From: Desulfarculaceae bacterium JdFR-95
GTDB taxonomy: Bacteria > Desulfobacterota > Desulfarculia > Desulfarculales > Desulfarculaceae
Reading direction: 5' to 3'
NCBI GenBank assembly: GCA_002011835.1
Contig: MTPE01000238.1
Location: 1 to 7,433, forward strand
Length of the DNA stretch: 7,433 nucleotides
The number at the start of each line of letters is the position of its first letter. Position 1 is the stretch's first letter. Shown piece after piece: positions 6,146 through 7,433 of the stretch. The translations under genes were made by a program, and so were the position numbers. Below the pieces are notes generated by a model. That model was not told the origin of the DNA. It saw nothing but the letters and a program-made list of their open reading frames with translations, and made no database searches.

Positions 6146-6391
6146 CCGTCGGGCAGGAAGTGCAGGGGCACTCTCACGGTGCCGGTCCTGGGTTCGGGCA
6201 GGAGCTGGATGCCCTTGTTCACCCGCCGCCACCAGTCCTCGGGGATGATGAGGCGGAACATGGCTGCAGGGGGTGGATTCCGGCCGCGCCACACGGCCGG
6301 CGCCATCCTGGTCCGAGAGGACGACGCAAGACATGGAGCGTGGTTCACCGAGACGTCTCTGGAGAGCCGCTAGGTGGATCCCTCGGCACGA

Positions 6392-6407
6392 CCCGGCCCG
6401 GGCCGGG
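6392..6407. repeat. Perfect 16-bp palindrome CCCGGCCCGGGCCGGG
   Basis: The sequence equals its own reverse complement over all 16 bases and is pure G+C. It lies 41 bases from a second perfect 16-bp palindrome (6449-6464), in a stretch with no believable gene. I can assign no function. Confidence 0.7.
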
Positions 6408-6448
6408 ACGGAACCGAGCGGAGGCGGTGGTCAGCGACGTAGGCAGCC

Positions 6449-6464
6449 GGCCCTGCGCAGGGCC
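6449..6464. repeat. Perfect 16-bp palindrome GGCCCTGCGCAGGGCC
   Basis: All 16 bases are self-complementary. Its sequence is unrelated to the neighbouring palindrome at 6392-6407. It could be a protein-binding site, an extruded hairpin or a chance product of high GC. Nothing around it decides. Confidence 0.7.
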
Positions 6465-6950
6465 TCCAACCCCCGTTGAAGGTCTCGAGATCCCTCCCCG
6501 GCGGGATCCCTGCCACGCGCCTCACCACCATCTGGTCCCGGACGCCTCCCTCGTGCGCCGTCAGGTCCCGCCAGACGAAGAGGATTGTCCCAAGGGCGGA
6601 CATCCGGTCCCGAAGCCGACCAGACCACCTGCCAGGGTGTCGACGAACCGGCGCGGCGATCACAGAGTAGATTCTCCTCTCCTTGCTTCCCTCCACCCGC
6701 TGCCTCGAAGAGATGTGGGATGAGTATTCCCGGGCAGTGTGGCCTTACCTCGGTCAATCGTCCAGGCGATCAGGTTCTCTGGGGCTGAGCCCGCAATGGG
6801 CGAGGGCAGTTATGACTTCCTTGTCAGGACACCAGACGTTTCGGGAGCCAGCGCCAGAGGGACTGGATCATCAGGTCCCTTAGCAACAAGGCCGTCGGGT
6901 TGCTTGGGTGTCTTGTGCGGGTGGCGGCCACAAGACCTCTCTGTCCTAGG

Positions 6951-7020
6951 GGTGGGGGCCGGATTCGAACCGGGCTCGCTGTTCAGCGCCGATAGGTATG
7001 GGCCACGTAGGGCACCTATC
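6951..7020 (-). other. tRNA T-arm-like 3' fragment with two upstream hairpins
   Basis: On the minus strand CCGGTTCGAATCCGG (6973-6959) is a textbook T arm: a TTCGAAT loop on a 4-bp stem, followed by CCCCCACC as an acceptor 3' strand would be. Upstream come CGCT-GAAC-AGCG (6988-6977) and a 7-bp stem, GATAGGT/ACCTATC (7020-7014 with 6997-6991). The partner acceptor strand (GTGGGGG), a D arm and an anticodon arm are absent, and the first T-stem pair is C-C. It is therefore not an intact tRNA. It could be a decayed tRNA gene, an attachment-site copy left by an integrated element, or coincidence. Confidence 0.3.
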
Positions 7021-7209
7021 AGTTCTGTCTCCTTGGGTAGGGGATCACGGCGCCGGTCTGGACACCCTCGTGGGGTGGGTACCTTGGACCGCCGCCCTGC
7101 CTTGTCAGATGGGGGTTCAGTCGTACTCTCTGGTTCGATTTGCGATCCGAGCCGAGGTAGTGTTTGGCGGCTTTGTCCTATATGGTTTGCGGTATTTCCA
7201 GGTTGTTTG

Positions 7210-7433
7210 CTAGGAAGCCTTTCGTGATCCGGGTGAGACTTGGAGCAGCAGGCCCATGGCGTCGGCGCGGCAGCGGCGGCAGTGGTGCATTTGAGGGAGG
7301 AACGCGGCTGCTTGGCGCCGAAGGCGGTGGATCAACGCTGGCGAAGGGGAGGGTGATCCGGCCAGGGGCGTACCCTCCAGCGGCAGCAGGGGCATCAGGT
7401 TCATCAAGTCCGCGCCCAGCCTGGCCGCCACCC
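7210..7433 (-). CDS. nifB: NifB-like radical SAM protein, C-terminus (5' end beyond window)
   Basis: NifB uses S-adenosylmethionine to fuse two [4Fe-4S] clusters into the carbide-centred NifB-cofactor, precursor of the nitrogenase active-site cluster. Only the last 74 codons are inside the window, ending with TAG at 7212-7210. They read LGADLMNLMPLLPLEGTPL, then PQMHHCRRCRADAMGLL about 11 residues before the stop. The segments LGAD-MN-MPL-P--GT and MHHCR-CRADA-GLL are highly characteristic of the C-terminal end of the NifB radical SAM domain. The protein stops soon after, so it lacks the fused NifX-like domain of many proteobacterial NifB proteins and belongs to the short form. The radical SAM cysteines lie upstream of the window. 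The first visible GTG (7431) is an internal Val codon, not a start. A NifB paralogue with another role cannot be excluded. Confidence 0.82.
   Translation of the reverse strand, partial: VAARLGADLMNLMPLLPLEGTPLAGSPSPSPALIHRLRRQAAAFLPQMHHCRRCRADAMGLLLQVSPGSRKAS

Larger units (their letters stand above)
6146..7209. other. Gene-poor, probably degraded region between IS remnant and nifB
   Basis: More than 1 kb with no gene I can support. Several frames of 100-190 codons exist on both strands, but they overlap each other, lack ribosome binding sites and show no family motif. At this GC content such frames arise by chance. Visible structure is limited to two perfect 16-bp palindromes, a T-arm-like sequence with adjacent hairpins, and smaller inverted repeats such as GATCCC/GGGATC near 6490. 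The region may be the decayed body of the IS or of other mobile DNA. The minus-strand frame around 6270-6150, rich in Trp and Arg, could be a transposase scrap but is not recognisable. Confidence 0.6.

Noticed and set aside
6146..6348. Minus-strand frame with MFRLIIPEDWWRRVNKGI as a further transposase piece.
   Set aside because: It faintly recalls the (T)N-LER-N-EI motif of Mutator-type transposases, but too few positions agree and the order relative to the recognised C-terminus does not fit.
6951..7060. A complete tRNA or tmRNA gene on the minus strand.
   Set aside because: The T arm is convincing, but there is no matching acceptor 5' strand, D arm, anticodon arm or tmRNA tag reading frame in the available distance before nifB.
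6739..7227. A 162-codon plus-strand frame between the IS remnant and nifB.
   Set aside because: It has no family motif, runs through the T-arm-like hairpins and overlaps the nifB 3' end on the opposite strand.
1..7433. A CRISPR array within the window.
   Set aside because: I found no regularly spaced repeat of 23-40 bases. Only one repeat-like sequence stands alone before cas6.

Overview
This window holds most of a type III-A (Csm) CRISPR-Cas operon from a GC-rich bacterium, followed by a decayed intergenic stretch with an insertion-sequence remnant and the 3' end of a nifB-like radical SAM gene. Every recognisable gene is on the minus strand, so transcription runs from right to left. The taxon cannot be fixed from this sequence. 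High GC, a type III-A locus and a NifB homologue fit an anaerobic, possibly nitrogen-fixing bacterium, but this is a weak inference.

Layout in transcription order. The nifB-like 3' end (7433-7210) enters from the right edge. About 1.06 kb without a recognisable gene follows (7209-6146). It carries a tRNA T-arm-like sequence with neighbouring hairpins and two perfect 16-bp GC palindromes. Next is the 3' part of an IS256-family transposase (6145-5820), broken by a frameshift and an in-frame stop, with the element's probable right end at 5775-5818. A candidate terminator (5557-5511) and a candidate promoter (5427-5398) lie in front of cas6.

The operon is cas6 (5367-4402), cas10/csm1 (4405-1985), csm2 (1982-1512), csm3 (1515-769) and csm4 (772 to beyond position 1). 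Three of the four junctions are ATGA overlaps, and csm2 starts two bases after the cas10 stop, so the genes are probably translationally coupled. csm5, any cyclic-oligoadenylate effector (Csm6, Card1, Can-type) and any CRISPR array would have to lie to the left or elsewhere.

How the genes work together, from family knowledge: Cas6 cuts the precursor crRNA. Csm3 and Csm2 form the two filaments of the Csm complex, Csm3 cutting target RNA at regular intervals. Csm4 caps the 5'-handle end and contacts Cas10. Cas10 has both its HD nuclease motif and its GGDD cyclase motif intact, so ssDNA cleavage and cyclic oligoadenylate signalling are both predicted. The core genes look functional. The less explained parts are the cas6 control region (tandem 8-bp repeats over the promoter and a lone CRISPR-repeat-like 36-mer) and the scarred interval between it and nifB.
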